Source: Shewanella holmiensis (GTDB taxonomy: Bacteria; Pseudomonadota; Gammaproteobacteria; Enterobacterales; Shewanellaceae). Taken from it: a stretch of DNA of 64,000 nucleotides. Below, piece by piece: positions 27,731-38,476 of this stretch (position 1 is its first letter; each line of letters opens with the position of its first letter). The position numbers were made by a program, and so were the translations under genes. Below the pieces are notes generated by a model. That model did no database searches and had not been told where the DNA came from. It saw only the letters and a list, made by a program, of their open reading frames with translations. The stretch spans positions 34,798 to 98,797 of the forward strand of contig NZ_JAMTCD010000018.1 in NCBI RefSeq assembly GCF_025370255.1, written 5' to 3'.

Positions 27731-27755
27731 TGGGTGCTATTTAGCACCCATTTTT
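27731..27755 (+). terminator. Rho-independent terminator after gyrB
   Basis: Stem TGGGTGCT / AGCACCCA with a 4-base loop (27731-27750), then five Ts, 21 bp after the gyrB stop. Confidence 0.85.
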
Positions 27756-27812
27756 ATTACAGGATGCTATGGTTATATTTGGGTTAATAGATTTACTTTG
27801 TAGGCTTATATT

Positions 27813-28874
27813 GTGGTCATAAAATTATTTAAAAAGTTGTTTAATGTTCGTGATCCTCAAGAACAAGCCAAGTTTACTGGCGTGTCTAGTGCTGAAAAAA
27901 AGCAGGCTGCTATACAAAAAAAGTCGGTTCAACCGAATACGTCACCTCGTGTTAATGGGCCCAACGATGCTGAGCAATTATCCTCTATTGATGTGTCAGC
28001 GCTATTTTATACTTTGCTATTTCCACAACAACAGCAACAAGATGGCATTGCTAATAATCTTGAGCGCCAAGTTATGGGGCAAATTGAAACAGCATTAAGT
28101 TCGCCTAAAGAAATTGCTGAAAATGTACTGAAGCTGCCAAGTAAGATAATTGAGTTAGATAATAAACTAGCTGACGAAAATGTTGATATTAAAGATGTGC
28201 TTAAACTAATTGAGCAAGACCCGTTATTAAGCATCGAAATACTGAAGCTGTGTAATTCACCGCTGTTTAGGCGTTCAGATAAACAAGTGAGTAATCTTCA
28301 GCAAGCTTTGGTACAGTTGGGGCGAGCACAGCTAAGGCGACTTGTTACTGTTTGTCTTACCCGTGAAATGATCGATATTAAGCCCATTTACTTTCGTCGA
28401 TTTGGCGCCGAGATTTGGCGACATTCAATGCAGGTAGCATTTTTGTCAGGTGAGTTAGTTGAACAAGATAGCGACAGTGCTTTTTTATTAGGGCTTTTGC
28501 ATGATGTGGGTAAGATAGCCATTTTTAAAATGTTAATTGATGCGTTTTATCAGGCCGAACCAGGGGAGCAACCAAACTCGGTGCTTTTTAGTCAGTTAAT
28601 GACGTCTAAATCGCTCACCTTAAGTGCTTTATTGGCTAAATATTGGCAGATCCCTGAGACGTTTGCTGATGACTTATCGTTACTCGCCAATGTGAATATT
28701 GCGCCTCATTCTGGCGCGGCAAAAGCGGTTTGGCGTGCCAATGTGATTAGTGAATGTTCAATGTTATTACAGGCTAATAAATTGTCGGAACAGATGTTGA
28801 TTAAGTTGCTCGGACAAGTTGATATTTCTCGTGAAGCATTCGATTCGTTACATCAAAAGCTCATTGAGTTTTAA
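27813..28874 (+). CDS. HDOD domain protein
   Basis: Protein with an HDOD domain, a catalytically altered relative of HD phosphohydrolases used in signalling; targets are unknown here. 353 residues from a GTG start at 27813. The N-terminal 90 residues are basic and polar; the HDOD part (roughly 100-320) includes LPSKIIELDNKLADENVDIKDV, the IEQDPLLSIEILKLCNSPLF helix region typical of the family, and LGLLHDVGKIAIF with an HD pair retained. It stands alone between two terminators. Confidence 0.85.
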   Translation: MVIKLFKKLFNVRDPQEQAKFTGVSSAEKKQAAIQKKSVQPNTSPRVNGPNDAEQLSSIDVSALFYTLLFPQQQQQDGIANNLERQVMGQIETALSSPKEIAENVLKLPSKIIELDNKLADENVDIKDVLKLIEQDPLLSIEILKLCNSPLFRRSDKQVSNLQQALVQLGRAQLRRLVTVCLTREMIDIKPIYFRRFGAEIWRHSMQVAFLSGELVEQDSDSAFLLGLLHDVGKIAIFKMLIDAFYQAEPGEQPNSVLFSQLMTSKSLTLSALLAKYWQIPETFADDLSLLANVNIAPHSGAAKAVWRANVISECSMLLQANKLSEQMLIKLLGQVDISREAFDSLHQKLIEF

Positions 28875-28922
28875 TTTTATTGGTATTTATTACATAACAA
28901 GCGCCACCATTTAACCGACATA

Positions 28923-28947
28923 AAAAAAGCGCCTAAGGCGCTTTTTT
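28923..28947. terminator. Bidirectional rho-independent terminator
   Basis: GCGCC / GGCGC stem extended by A and T runs on either side, loop TAA. It lies between the converging HDOD and glyS genes and can stop both. Confidence 0.85.
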
Positions 28948-28963
28948 ATTGATGAGCGAGTGG

Positions 28964-31036
28964 TTAAGACTGCAATACCGAAATATCTGCTACGTGCAGG
29001 AATTGTTCTCGTAAACTATTAAGTAAGGCTATGCGGTTTTGTTTTAGGGCGTCATCATCAGCCATCACCATTACATCCTCAAAGAACTGATCAACGCTTT
29101 CACGTAAATCAGCTAACAATGTCAGTGCTTGCTGGTAATTTGCGCTGGCAAATAATGGTGCTAACTCAGGTTGAAGCTGAGTTAACTTATCTGCCAAGGC
29201 TTTTTCTGCAGCTTCCACAAGTAAGCTTGAGTTAATCGTGTCAGGCAATGTGCCTTCAACTTTAGCTAAGATGTTTGATACACGTTTATTTGCAGCTGCT
29301 AGCGCGGTAGAAGCTTCTAAACTGCGGAAGTGAGATACCGCTTTAACTCGGCTATCAAAATCAGCAGGACGTGTTGGGCGGCGAGCTAACACTGCTAAGA
29401 TAACATCGACTTCAATACCTTGATCTTGATACCAGCTGCGGAAGCGTGCCATAAAGAACTCAAGTACATCATCAGCAGTGCTGTTATTACTTAGGGTTTC
29501 ACCATGCAATGCTTGCGCTTTAGCAATTAAATCAACTAAATCAAGTGGCAAGTTGTTTTCGACGATGATTCGCAGAATACCAATAGCGGCACGACGCAAA
29601 GCAAAAGGATCTGCAGCCCCTTTAGGGGCTTGGCCAATACCAAAAATACCCACAAGGGTGTCAAATTTTTCAGCTAAGGCAACGGCACAAGATATTGCAT
29701 CTGTTGGTACGGTATCGCCTGAAAACTTAGGCTTATACTGCTGTTCAATAGCAATGGCAACCGCTTCGGTTTCACCGTCAAGACGCGCATAGTGCATGCC
29801 CATGGTGCCTTGGGTATCGGTAAACTCCATCACCATGTTGGTCATTAAGTCTGCTTTAGACAATAATCCGGCACGGCTCGCATCAGTTTCATTTGCATTT
29901 AATTGCGCAGCGATAAAGCCTGCCATTGCAGAAATGCGTTCAACACGTTGCTTTAACGTACCTAATTGCTTTTGGAACACAACAGTTTCTAAACTGGCTA
30001 GACGATACTCAAGCGTGTGTTTTTTATCGGTGTTAAAGAAAAACTCAGCATCGGCTAAACGTGGACGAACCACTTTTTCGTTACCCGAAATAATCTGCTG
30101 TGGATCTTTAGATACAATATTAGACACAAAGATGAAGTTAGGCATTAGCTTGCCTGCAGCGTCAAATACTGGGAAGTATTTTTGATCGCCTTTCATGGTG
30201 TAAACCAAGGCTTCTGCTGGTACGTCTAAAAACTTCTCTTCGAAGTGCGCCGTTAATACAACCGGCCATTCAACTAAAGAAGTGACCTCTTCAAGTAAGC
30301 TATCTTCTAAATCAGCCACGCCACCAATAGTACTCGCCGCTTTTTCTGCATCGGCTTTAATAAGAGCTTTACGTTCGTGGTAATCAGCAATCACTTTGCC
30401 TTGTTCTTTAAGCATGCTGATATAGTTATCAGCATGATCAAGTTCGAAACTGGCTTGTCCCATAAAACGGTGGCCACGGATAGTGCGGGCTGATTTTATG
30501 CCAAGCACTTCACCGTCAATGGCCTCACTACCTAACAACATAGTTACGGTATGCACTGGACGAATAAATTGAGTTTTGCTACTGCCCCAGCGCATCGGTT
30601 TTGGGATGGGTAATTTGTCTAATGCGCGCTGCGTCATATCAGCAATTAAGCTGCTGGTGGCAACACCGACAACTTTAGCGTTATGCACTAACCATTCACC
30701 TTTGTCGGTGACTAAGCGTTCGGCTTGCTCAACCGTAATACCATTACCACGTGCCCAGCCTATAGCGGCTTTAGTTGGGTTACCTTCAGCATCAAATGCA
30801 GAAGTAACCGCAGGACCACGCTTTTCAACCACTTTGTCAGCTTGAGATAATGCCAGCTCAGTAAAGCTAATCGCTAAACGACGAGGTGCTGCATACCATG
30901 TTGATGCGCTAAAAGGTAAATCGGCTTTTGCTAGCTCATCGCTAAAGTTAGCTAAAAATGATTCAGCTAAATTACGTAATGCTTTTGGTGGCAGTTCTTC
31001 TGTACCAATCTCAATGAGTAAGTTTTCAAAATTCAT
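28964..31036 (-). CDS. glyS: Glycine-tRNA ligase beta subunit
   Basis: tRNA-recognising subunit of the alpha2beta2 glycyl-tRNA synthetase. 690 residues, the family length, beginning [20 protein letters not shown], with the [13 protein letters not shown] motif mid-protein and a DALR-like anticodon-binding C-terminus. Begins 9 bp after glyQ. Confidence 0.98.
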   Translation of the reverse strand: MNFENLLIEIGTEELPPKALRNLAESFLANFSDELAKADLPFSASTWYAAPRRLAISFTELALSQADKVVEKRGPAVTSAFDAEGNPTKAAIGWARGNGITVEQAERLVTDKGEWLVHNAKVVGVATSSLIADMTQRALDKLPIPKPMRWGSSKTQFIRPVHTVTMLLGSEAIDGEVLGIKSARTIRGHRFMGQASFELDHADNYISMLKEQGKVIADYHERKALIKADAEKAASTIGGVADLEDSLLEEVTSLVEWPVVLTAHFEEKFLDVPAEALVYTMKGDQKYFPVFDAAGKLMPNFIFVSNIVSKDPQQIISGNEKVVRPRLADAEFFFNTDKKHTLEYRLASLETVVFQKQLGTLKQRVERISAMAGFIAAQLNANETDASRAGLLSKADLMTNMVMEFTDTQGTMGMHYARLDGETEAVAIAIEQQYKPKFSGDTVPTDAISCAVALAEKFDTLVGIFGIGQAPKGAADPFALRRAAIGILRIIVENNLPLDLVDLIAKAQALHGETLSNNSTADDVLEFFMARFRSWYQDQGIEVDVILAVLARRPTRPADFDSRVKAVSHFRSLEASTALAAANKRVSNILAKVEGTLPDTINSSLLVEAAEKALADKLTQLQPELAPLFASANYQQALTLLADLRESVDQFFEDVMVMADDDALKQNRIALLNSLREQFLHVADISVLQS

Positions 31037-31045
31037 CGGTTACCT

Positions 31046-31951
31046 CTACTTACACATAGGGAAGCCTAGCGCTTCACGTGCTTTATAATAAGATTCTGCT
31101 ACACCTTTAGCCATGGTACGAACGCGTAAAATATAACGCTGGCGCTCGGTCACTGAAATAGCGTGGCGTGCATCAAGTAAGTTAAAAGCATGCGATGCTT
31201 TCATGACTTGCTCGTAGGCAGGGAGAGGTAGTGGTTTGTCTAAACCTAATAAATGCTGACAGGCTTTTTCACAGTCATCAAATTGTTTGAATAACACTTC
31301 AACATTGGCATGTTCAAAGTTATAAGTTGATTGTTCAACTTCATTTTGATGAAAAATGTCACCGTAAGTGACTCGCCCCATAGGGCCATCTGTCCAGACG
31401 AGATCATAAACACTGTCGACTTCTTGAATGTACATTGCTAAGCGCTCAAGGCCGTAGGTGATTTCACCCGTAACCGGGCTACATTCTAATCCGCCAACCT
31501 GCTGGAAGTAGGTAAACTGAGTCACTTCCATACCGTTTAACCAGATTTCCCAGCCAAGACCCCAAGCACCTAGTGTTGGTGATTCCCAATTGTCTTCAAC
31601 AAAACGGATATCATGCACTTGAGTATCAATACCTAGTGCCTCTAATGAGCCTAGATATAACTCTTGGATATTGTCTGGAGACGGCTTCAATACTACTTGG
31701 AATTGATAGTAGTGTTGTAAGCGATTAGGGTTGTCACCATAACGGCCATCAGTTGGGCGGCGTGATGGTTGAACATAGGCGCTGCTCATTGGCTCTGGGC
31801 CTAAAGAGCGTAAAAATGTTTGCGGATGAAATGTTCCCGCGCCCACTTCCATATCGAGTGGTTGAACAATCGCGCAACCTTGCTGCGCCCAGTATTCTTG
31901 TAGGGTTAGGATGAAACCCTGAAATGTCTTTACGTCGTGTTTCGTCGTCAT
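31046..31951 (-). CDS. glyQ: Glycine-tRNA ligase alpha subunit
   Basis: Catalytic subunit forming glycyl-adenylate. 301 residues with the class II features [23 protein letters not shown] and the later [22 protein letters not shown]. First gene of glyQS. A TATAAT-like -10 is visible on the minus strand near 31990-31995, but the -35 is weak. Confidence 0.98.
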   Translation of the reverse strand: MTTKHDVKTFQGFILTLQEYWAQQGCAIVQPLDMEVGAGTFHPQTFLRSLGPEPMSSAYVQPSRRPTDGRYGDNPNRLQHYYQFQVVLKPSPDNIQELYLGSLEALGIDTQVHDIRFVEDNWESPTLGAWGLGWEIWLNGMEVTQFTYFQQVGGLECSPVTGEITYGLERLAMYIQEVDSVYDLVWTDGPMGRVTYGDIFHQNEVEQSTYNFEHANVEVLFKQFDDCEKACQHLLGLDKPLPLPAYEQVMKASHAFNLLDARHAISVTERQRYILRVRTMAKGVAESYYKAREALGFPMCK

Positions 31952-32063
31952 GTCTACTACTGTCAGGCTATTAATAGAAAATGGAATTGATTATACCTTG
32001 TAGAACTAGGTAGATGTAGGTTATTTTTTAACGTATGACAATTTTTGTTAATGGACGCGATAC

Positions 32064-32624
32064 ATGCAAGTTATCCGATGCGGCTGGGTAAGTGATGATC
32101 CTATATACCAACGATATCATGACGAGGTTTGGGGCCGACCGGTTTATGACTCGCAAGAGTTGTTTGCTAAGTTATGTTTAGATGGTCAACAAGCAGGTTT
32201 GTCTTGGATAACCATTTTAAAAAAGCAGCATAATTATGAAGATTTATTTGCTAACTTTGACCCCAGTATTATCGCTACCTATGACGAGGCGAAAGTTGAG
32301 GCACTCATGCTTGAGCCTGGTATTGTTCGTAATAGATTGAAGATTAATTCTATTATACGTAATGCCAAAGCTTATTTAGCATTTGTAGAGCAGGGTAATG
32401 ATTTTTCATCATTTCTCTGGGAGTTCGTTAATGGTCAACCGCAGATTAATCATTTTCAAACAGCAGCGGATTTGCCTGCACAAACTCCTGAGTCAGAGGC
32501 CATGTCGAAGGCACTTAAAAAGCTTGGTTTTAATTTTGTCGGTCCGACAATTTGTTATGCTTTTATGCAAGCTGTAGGCATGGTTAACGATCACACAAAA
32601 GATTGTTTCTGCTATAAAAAGTAA
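32064..32624 (+). CDS. tag: DNA-3-methyladenine glycosylase I
   Basis: Base-excision glycosylase that removes 3-methyladenine from alkylated DNA. 186 residues. The zinc-snap ligands of the family are present: Cys6, His19, His177 and Cys181 (RCGW, YHDEVWG and DHTKDC). Divergent from glyQ. Its terminator doubles as a parS site. Confidence 0.96.
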   Translation: MQVIRCGWVSDDPIYQRYHDEVWGRPVYDSQELFAKLCLDGQQAGLSWITILKKQHNYEDLFANFDPSIIATYDEAKVEALMLEPGIVRNRLKINSIIRNAKAYLAFVEQGNDFSSFLWEFVNGQPQINHFQTAADLPAQTPESEAMSKALKKLGFNFVGPTICYAFMQAVGMVNDHTKDCFCYKK

Positions 32625-32642
32625 CGCTTATGGTTTATATAA

Positions 32643-32672
32643 AAAAGGGTGTTCCACGTGGAACACCCTTTT
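32643..32672. terminator. Bidirectional terminator with nested parS
   Basis: A perfect 30-bp palindrome between the converging tag and amidohydrolase genes, with outer A4 and T4 arms, then GGG/CCC and the parS core. The A/T flanks give an intrinsic-terminator shape on both strands, though with little or no loop. Confidence 0.75.
32650..32665. promoter_or_regulatory. parS site (perfect palindrome)
   Basis: TGTTCCACGTGGAACA, a perfect 16-bp palindrome matching the gammaproteobacterial parS consensus, about 21 kb from oriC. ParB is encoded at 6676-7554. Confidence 0.88.
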
Positions 32673-32697
32673 ATTTTATAGTGAGTAAAAAACGAGC

Positions 32698-35600
32698 TTA
32701 CTTGCTCTCAAAGAAGAAAGCTTTGCGCTGTTTTTTATCGCCATTTAATTCGTTCATCGTTTCAGCATTAAACAGCTTGCCGTTAATCATAGTGTAAGTC
32801 ACTTTATCCGTCGTACGAATATCTGCTAATGGATCACCATCGATAACGATTAAGTCGGCTAATTTACCTGGTTTAATAGACCCTAATTGATGATCCATAC
32901 CAAAGGTTGTTGCAGGATTAATGGTTGCCGTTTTTAGCACTTCCATATTACTCATGCCACCTTGTGCAAACATCCACATTTCCCAATGAGCCGCTAAACC
33001 TTCTCGTTGACCATGTGCGCCGATGTTGGCTTTAACGCCAACATTGTTGAGTTCGTTTGCAACGCGTGCCACATTGAAATGGTTATAGTGGGCATCGGGT
33101 GCAGTTGTGCGGCGCATTGAACGCGCATCTAAAATGTCTGATGGAACGTACATGCTAAGGCGTGGGTGAGCCCAAACATCTGTTTTGTCATACCAGTAAT
33201 GCTCGCCTGAAATACCACCATATGCCACAACTAACGTTGGGGTATAAGAGACTTCAGTTTGTTGCCAAAATTGTTTGATATCACTATAGATAGAGGCAAC
33301 AGGTAACGAATGCTCAACGGTTGTATGACCATCGGCAATCATCGACAAGTTATGCTGCAGTAAACTACCACCTTCTGGCACAACCATCATCTCTAACTCA
33401 CGAGCAGCCTGAATCACTTGCTGACGTTGATTTCGACGTGGTTGGTTATAGCTTTTAACACTGAATGCACCAACTTTTTTCAAGCGCTCTAAATGAAATT
33501 TAGCATCATCCAATGAGTCTACATGAGAGGTGTAACCTGGAAGGTTTGCCCCATATAAAATTGTGCCGGTTGAGAAAATACGTGGACCAACAATATTACC
33601 GGCTTTTTGTTGCTCTGATGCAGCAAAAATCTCGGTGGTATCATTTGATGGATCGTGGATTGACGTGACACCCAATGACAGGCCTGAATATAGCGCCCAG
33701 TTTTGTTGTGGAATGATTTCATCGTCAGCTTGTCCACCATGGGCATGCGCATCAAATAAACCAGGCATAATTGATTTGCCTTTGATATCGATTATCTCAG
33801 CACCAGAGGGTATTTCAGTTGTTGCATCGCCAACACTGATAATCTTGTTATCTTTGACAATCACAACGCCATTTTCAATCACTTGGTCGTTTTCAAGCGT
33901 AATCACTTTTCCGCCAACAAATGCGACAGTTCCACGTGGAACATCTGCGTTTTCTTTAAAGCCGATAGCTGTGATCGTGGGTTCAGTTTTGGTATCTGAG
34001 TTAGCGTATGATGTATCCACTTTAGCTTGATATAAATCTGGGCCAAGGGTCCAATATAATTGATTACTATCATTGTTCCAGCTGATGCTTTCACCTGCGC
34101 GGGCACTGAGTTGAGTAACAGGGAGGTTATTTGCTTTTGGACCAATATTAATCGTTTCACCGTGTTTAGCAAACGGGGTTACGTATACCCGGAAACGCTC
34201 AGCAAAAGCTAAGTGCTCACCATCAGGAGATACCCGGAACTCAGTCGCATGATCGCTCGTGTAATGAGTGCGTTTTTCAAAACCATTTAAACCGATAGAG
34301 GCAAGCTCTGGTTTATCACTATAGTCCATAAAAAACACGCGATCATTATCCGCACCGAACTGGGGTTGATGACCGCTGGCAGAAATTTTAGTATTTTGTT
34401 TACCTTTAATATCTACTTTGTATAAACCTGGTTCCTGCGACCAAGTTCTTGGTGTCATGTAATCGCCTTTCGATTTGCGGTAAACAATGGTATCGCCATC
34501 TGGTGAGAAGGTGGCTTCAACGTATTTACCTGGCTCACTGGTTAATACTTTGGCTTTGCCACCTCGCGCACTGACAACACTGACTGTTCCTTGGTCTTGA
34601 TCATTCCAAGTCGTAAACACGATGTTTTTACCATCACGAGACCACTGCGGAAACAGTTCATTAATGTTGTCATCTAAACGCGTTAAGCGTTGCTGCTTGC
34701 CACCATTAATATCACGTATCCAAATTTTTCCTAACGCTTCAAAAACGACTTTTTCACCATTTGGTGATACTTGTGCCATGCGTAACATTTTCACATCAAA
34801 TTTATCTTGGTCAAGATTTTGAGTGAATCGTACAGATGGTTGAACGTCTAATTGGGTCTTTACTGAAAAGGGAATATCACTGACGGTTTGTTTTGCGATA
34901 TTGAGTTTATTAATTTTACCGTTAGCCCAAAAGATGATTTCTTTATTATCTTGGGCCCATGACATCGTTGGGTAAACGCCATGAATAGCCCAAGTCTCTT
35001 GCATATCACGGTCTAATTTATCGTATAACTTGGTGGTTTCACCCGATTTAAGATCAAGTAGATATAACGTAGATTGAAAGCCATCGCGCTTTATATAGGC
35101 TAGTTTTGTTCCGTCAGGACTTGGTGTTGGACGAATTGCTCCCCCCGTACCTTCAATTAATACTTCGATATCACCTGTTTGGGTATCGTAGCGTTTAATC
35201 TTATAAATCCCTTTTACAGAGTCTTTTGAGTAGTGGAATGTTTTACCCGGTGTAGCGTCTTGGCTGAAATAAATATAACGGCCATCTGGCGAGTAAGCTG
35301 GTTCACCTAAATCTTTTTCATCATTAGGGCGCTCAGTTAATTTTACCCCTTCACCGCCAGCAAGGTGATACATCCATACTTCGCCAGCACCTAAACTTCG
35401 GCTTGCCGTGAAGTGTTTACGGGCGACTAAATACTGTGAATCAGGGCTCCATGCAGGACTATTTAACAGGCGGAAGGTTTCTTTGGTCACAGGGTGTGGG
35501 TTAGAACCATCGGCATTCATTACCCATATATTGTCGCCACCATCTTCATCAGATGTGAAGGCTATGTATTTTCCATCGGGGCTATATACTGGCTGCATTT

Positions 35601-35883
35601 GCCATGCTATACCGCTTGAAATAGCTTTGGCTTCGCCACCTGATATTGGCATTTGATAAATGTCACCGAGTAGATCAAATACGATGGTTTTACCGTCAGG
35701 AGACACGTTAACGTTCATCCATGTCCCATCGGTAACATTAATATCGACTTTTTGAAGAGGGGCGTTTTCTGGCGCATTTACTTGCCATTTAGTTGCTTCT
35801 TCTTCGGTTGCAAAACTGTTAGCGCTGATACCAAGCGACAAGGCTATCGCGGTATATATTGGGGTGAGTTTTTGTGTGAACAT
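32698..35883 (-). CDS. Exported TolB-like propeller / amidohydrolase fusion protein
   Basis: Large predicted periplasmic protein of 1061 residues. A signal peptide (MFTQKLTPIYTAIALSLGISANSFA) is followed by repeated TolB/PD40 propeller units with the SPDG(K/R)YI pattern over roughly residues 55-610. A metal-dependent amidohydrolase domain follows from about 650, with PGLFDAHAHG (HxH near 710) and the end motif GSIKPGKLADLIVIDGDPL. The reaction is unknown; the family often acts on peptides or imides. Monocistronic, with a parS-like site in the coding sequence at 33928. Confidence 0.9.
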   Translation of the reverse strand: MFTQKLTPIYTAIALSLGISANSFATEEEATKWQVNAPENAPLQKVDINVTDGTWMNVNVSPDGKTIVFDLLGDIYQMPISGGEAKAISSGIAWQMQPVYSPDGKYIAFTSDEDGGDNIWVMNADGSNPHPVTKETFRLLNSPAWSPDSQYLVARKHFTASRSLGAGEVWMYHLAGGEGVKLTERPNDEKDLGEPAYSPDGRYIYFSQDATPGKTFHYSKDSVKGIYKIKRYDTQTGDIEVLIEGTGGAIRPTPSPDGTKLAYIKRDGFQSTLYLLDLKSGETTKLYDKLDRDMQETWAIHGVYPTMSWAQDNKEIIFWANGKINKLNIAKQTVSDIPFSVKTQLDVQPSVRFTQNLDQDKFDVKMLRMAQVSPNGEKVVFEALGKIWIRDINGGKQQRLTRLDDNINELFPQWSRDGKNIVFTTWNDQDQGTVSVVSARGGKAKVLTSEPGKYVEATFSPDGDTIVYRKSKGDYMTPRTWSQEPGLYKVDIKGKQNTKISASGHQPQFGADNDRVFFMDYSDKPELASIGLNGFEKRTHYTSDHATEFRVSPDGEHLAFAERFRVYVTPFAKHGETINIGPKANNLPVTQLSARAGESISWNNDSNQLYWTLGPDLYQAKVDTSYANSDTKTEPTITAIGFKENADVPRGTVAFVGGKVITLENDQVIENGVVIVKDNKIISVGDATTEIPSGAEIIDIKGKSIMPGLFDAHAHGGQADDEIIPQQNWALYSGLSLGVTSIHDPSNDTTEIFAASEQQKAGNIVGPRIFSTGTILYGANLPGYTSHVDSLDDAKFHLERLKKVGAFSVKSYNQPRRNQRQQVIQAARELEMMVVPEGGSLLQHNLSMIADGHTTVEHSLPVASIYSDIKQFWQQTEVSYTPTLVVAYGGISGEHYWYDKTDVWAHPRLSMYVPSDILDARSMRRTTAPDAHYNHFNVARVANELNNVGVKANIGAHGQREGLAAHWEMWMFAQGGMSNMEVLKTATINPATTFGMDHQLGSIKPGKLADLIVIDGDPLADIRTTDKVTYTMINGKLFNAETMNELNGDKKQRKAFFFESK
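33928..33943. promoter_or_regulatory. parS-like ParB site inside the amidohydrolase gene
   Basis: AGTTCCACGTGGAACA, one end-base mismatch from the perfect parS palindrome. 1.3 kb from the site at 32650, about 22.5 kb from oriC. It encodes part of the linker region of the amidohydrolase. Confidence 0.8.
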
Positions 35884-36114
35884 GCAAGATCCATTTATTT
35901 ATCGTTATAAGAAAATGAATACTAGCAAACCGTGGATAGGTGTTTTTAGTAAGGTTGCTAGCATCAAATCTGGCTTGGCAACCTTTATCGCATAAAAGGG
36001 CGCTTAACGACACAAAAATTCTGTTTCAATTAATGACAATAAATAACATTCGCAGCACAATAAGTTGACTTTATAGTGGGAAATGACGGGCGGTGTGAAT
36101 GTTTGTAAGGTCGG

Positions 36115-36579
36115 TTAGAGTGTGATGATGGTGACAATATCATCTTGTTGAATAAGGCCAGGCTTTTTCACTCGGCAGGTTACGCCGCCACGCCAATCCG
36201 GTGTCAGAGCTTGCTCTAATCCTGAATATGCCTGTTCCATTTTTTTACATGGATCCGTTTCACCCGTTATGATTAACTGTAAATCATCACCTATTTGAAT
36301 GACTTTACCAACATCAGCAGCACTGAATTGATAGCCGCTTATTAATAAATTGGCTCTTCTAGTAAGCCAATCTAAATCGTTATTGATTTGCTGGCAGGCT
36401 ATTTGCCATTGCTCTTCTGACATCACAGTGACTTGACGTTTACCTGGGCGGCCAAAAATATCATTCTCTACGCCACGCTCTAGGGTCACATTCGCGCAAA
36501 AAACCGAGTTCATAACGCCCCGTTTTGCTGTTTTATATGCTATGCCCGTTAAGGTTATGTCAGTTTTAGGTGAGGTCAT
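36115..36579 (-). CDS. MOSC domain protein
   Basis: MOSC domains, related to the C-terminal part of molybdenum-cofactor sulfurase, bind sulfur carriers or molybdenum cofactor. 154 residues from ATG 36579, which overlaps the tusA stop by one base (TGATG), so translation is probably coupled. The central RGVENDIFGRPGKRQVTV and the WRGGVTCRV segment with a conserved-looking cysteine fit the family. Pairing with the sulfur carrier TusA suggests a sulfur-transfer role; this is inference. Confidence 0.85.
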   Translation of the reverse strand: MTSPKTDITLTGIAYKTAKRGVMNSVFCANVTLERGVENDIFGRPGKRQVTVMSEEQWQIACQQINNDLDWLTRRANLLISGYQFSAADVGKVIQIGDDLQLIITGETDPCKKMEQAYSGLEQALTPDWRGGVTCRVKKPGLIQQDDIVTIITL

Positions 36580-36842
36580 CACAATCCCTTTTTGAGCAAA
36601 TATTGGTAAGGTGTAGCATCCGTAGCGCTGGCTACCAGAGTGTGATCCATAAACTCACAGAAACTGGGAATGTCTCTTGTGGTTGCTGGGTCATCGGCAA
36701 TAATTAGCAGTGTTTCACCTTCCGCCATTTTTCGAACCGTTTTTCGGATCATCATTACCGGTTCAGGGCAGCGTAAGCCTACAGCATCAAGTTGATGTTG
36801 AGCTTGCTTAAATATATCTGATGAGGTTAATTGTTCTGACAT
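36579..36842 (-). CDS. tusA: Sulfur carrier protein TusA
   Basis: Persulfide carrier that moves sulfur from the IscS desulfurase to tRNA thiolation and molybdenum-cofactor pathways. Start at ATG 36842 gives 87 residues; the longer open frame adds an unrelated leader. The active cysteine is Cys25 in [12 protein letters not shown]. An inverted repeat TAAACTT-GCC-AAGTTTA is found upstream at 36893-36909. Coupled to the MOSC gene. Confidence 0.95.
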   Translation of the reverse strand: MSEQLTSSDIFKQAQHQLDAVGLRCPEPVMMIRKTVRKMAEGETLLIIADDPATTRDIPSFCEFMDHTLVASATDATPYQYLLKKGL

Positions 36843-37156
36843 TACAACTTCTATTGACAACATGACTATGTGGATATGGTACTCCGCCAAGTTAAACTTG
36901 CCAAGTTTAGCTGCGGCTAATGTGATTTTAAGCGAATAAAATTTATTTGAATTTGTCGATGTAAACTGACGTTTTTTTGATTGATGATTATTTTTTTTAA
37001 CCACTATGTTTGTTTTTGGTGCAGATGTTCAAATTACCATTATGGCTGAATAGATTACGTAATACTTACCTTCAGACTTATGGCTCAATGATCTTTTTTG
37101 TATGCTATGCCATTCAAGATTTGTGTTCATCGTGCTTTTTAAACTTTCCTCAAATA

Positions 37157-37172
37157 TGTTTCACGTGGAACA
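37157..37172. promoter_or_regulatory. parS site between tusA and fadA
   Basis: TGTTTCACGTGGAACA, one base from the perfect palindrome in one arm and matching the classical parS consensus. About 26 kb from oriC, in non-coding DNA. Confidence 0.87.
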
Positions 37173-37191
37173 TAAGCCGTTTCATGAAAAT

Positions 37192-37227
37192 AAAAAACCG
37201 AATTATTTTATAATAATTCGGTTTTTA
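37192..37227. terminator. Rho-independent terminator after fadA
   Basis: A stem of about 10 bp (CCGAATTATT / AATAATTCGG) with loop TTAT and flanking A and T runs. It ends the fadBA operon and could act in both directions. Confidence 0.85.
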
Positions 37228-37290
37228 TCATCATATTCAAGTCATCAAGCTACAGAGTTAACATTTCTATCTGACTTCCAGATATCAGGT

Positions 37291-38457
<1,167 letters not shown>

Positions 38458-38476
38458 TTAATTCCTTTCCCACTAA

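Larger units (their letters stand above)
36843..37290. other. 448-bp gap between tusA and fadA
   Basis: No convincing gene. It contains the tusA leader with the 7-bp inverted repeat at 36893-36909, the parS site at 37157-37172 and the fadA terminator at 37192-37227. Short open frames reading through the parS site are chance. Confidence 0.6.

Noticed and set aside
28964..31036. Antisense plus-strand open frames within glyS (29478-30845)
   Set aside because: Low-complexity, Ser/Ala/Pro-rich shadows of a conserved gene.
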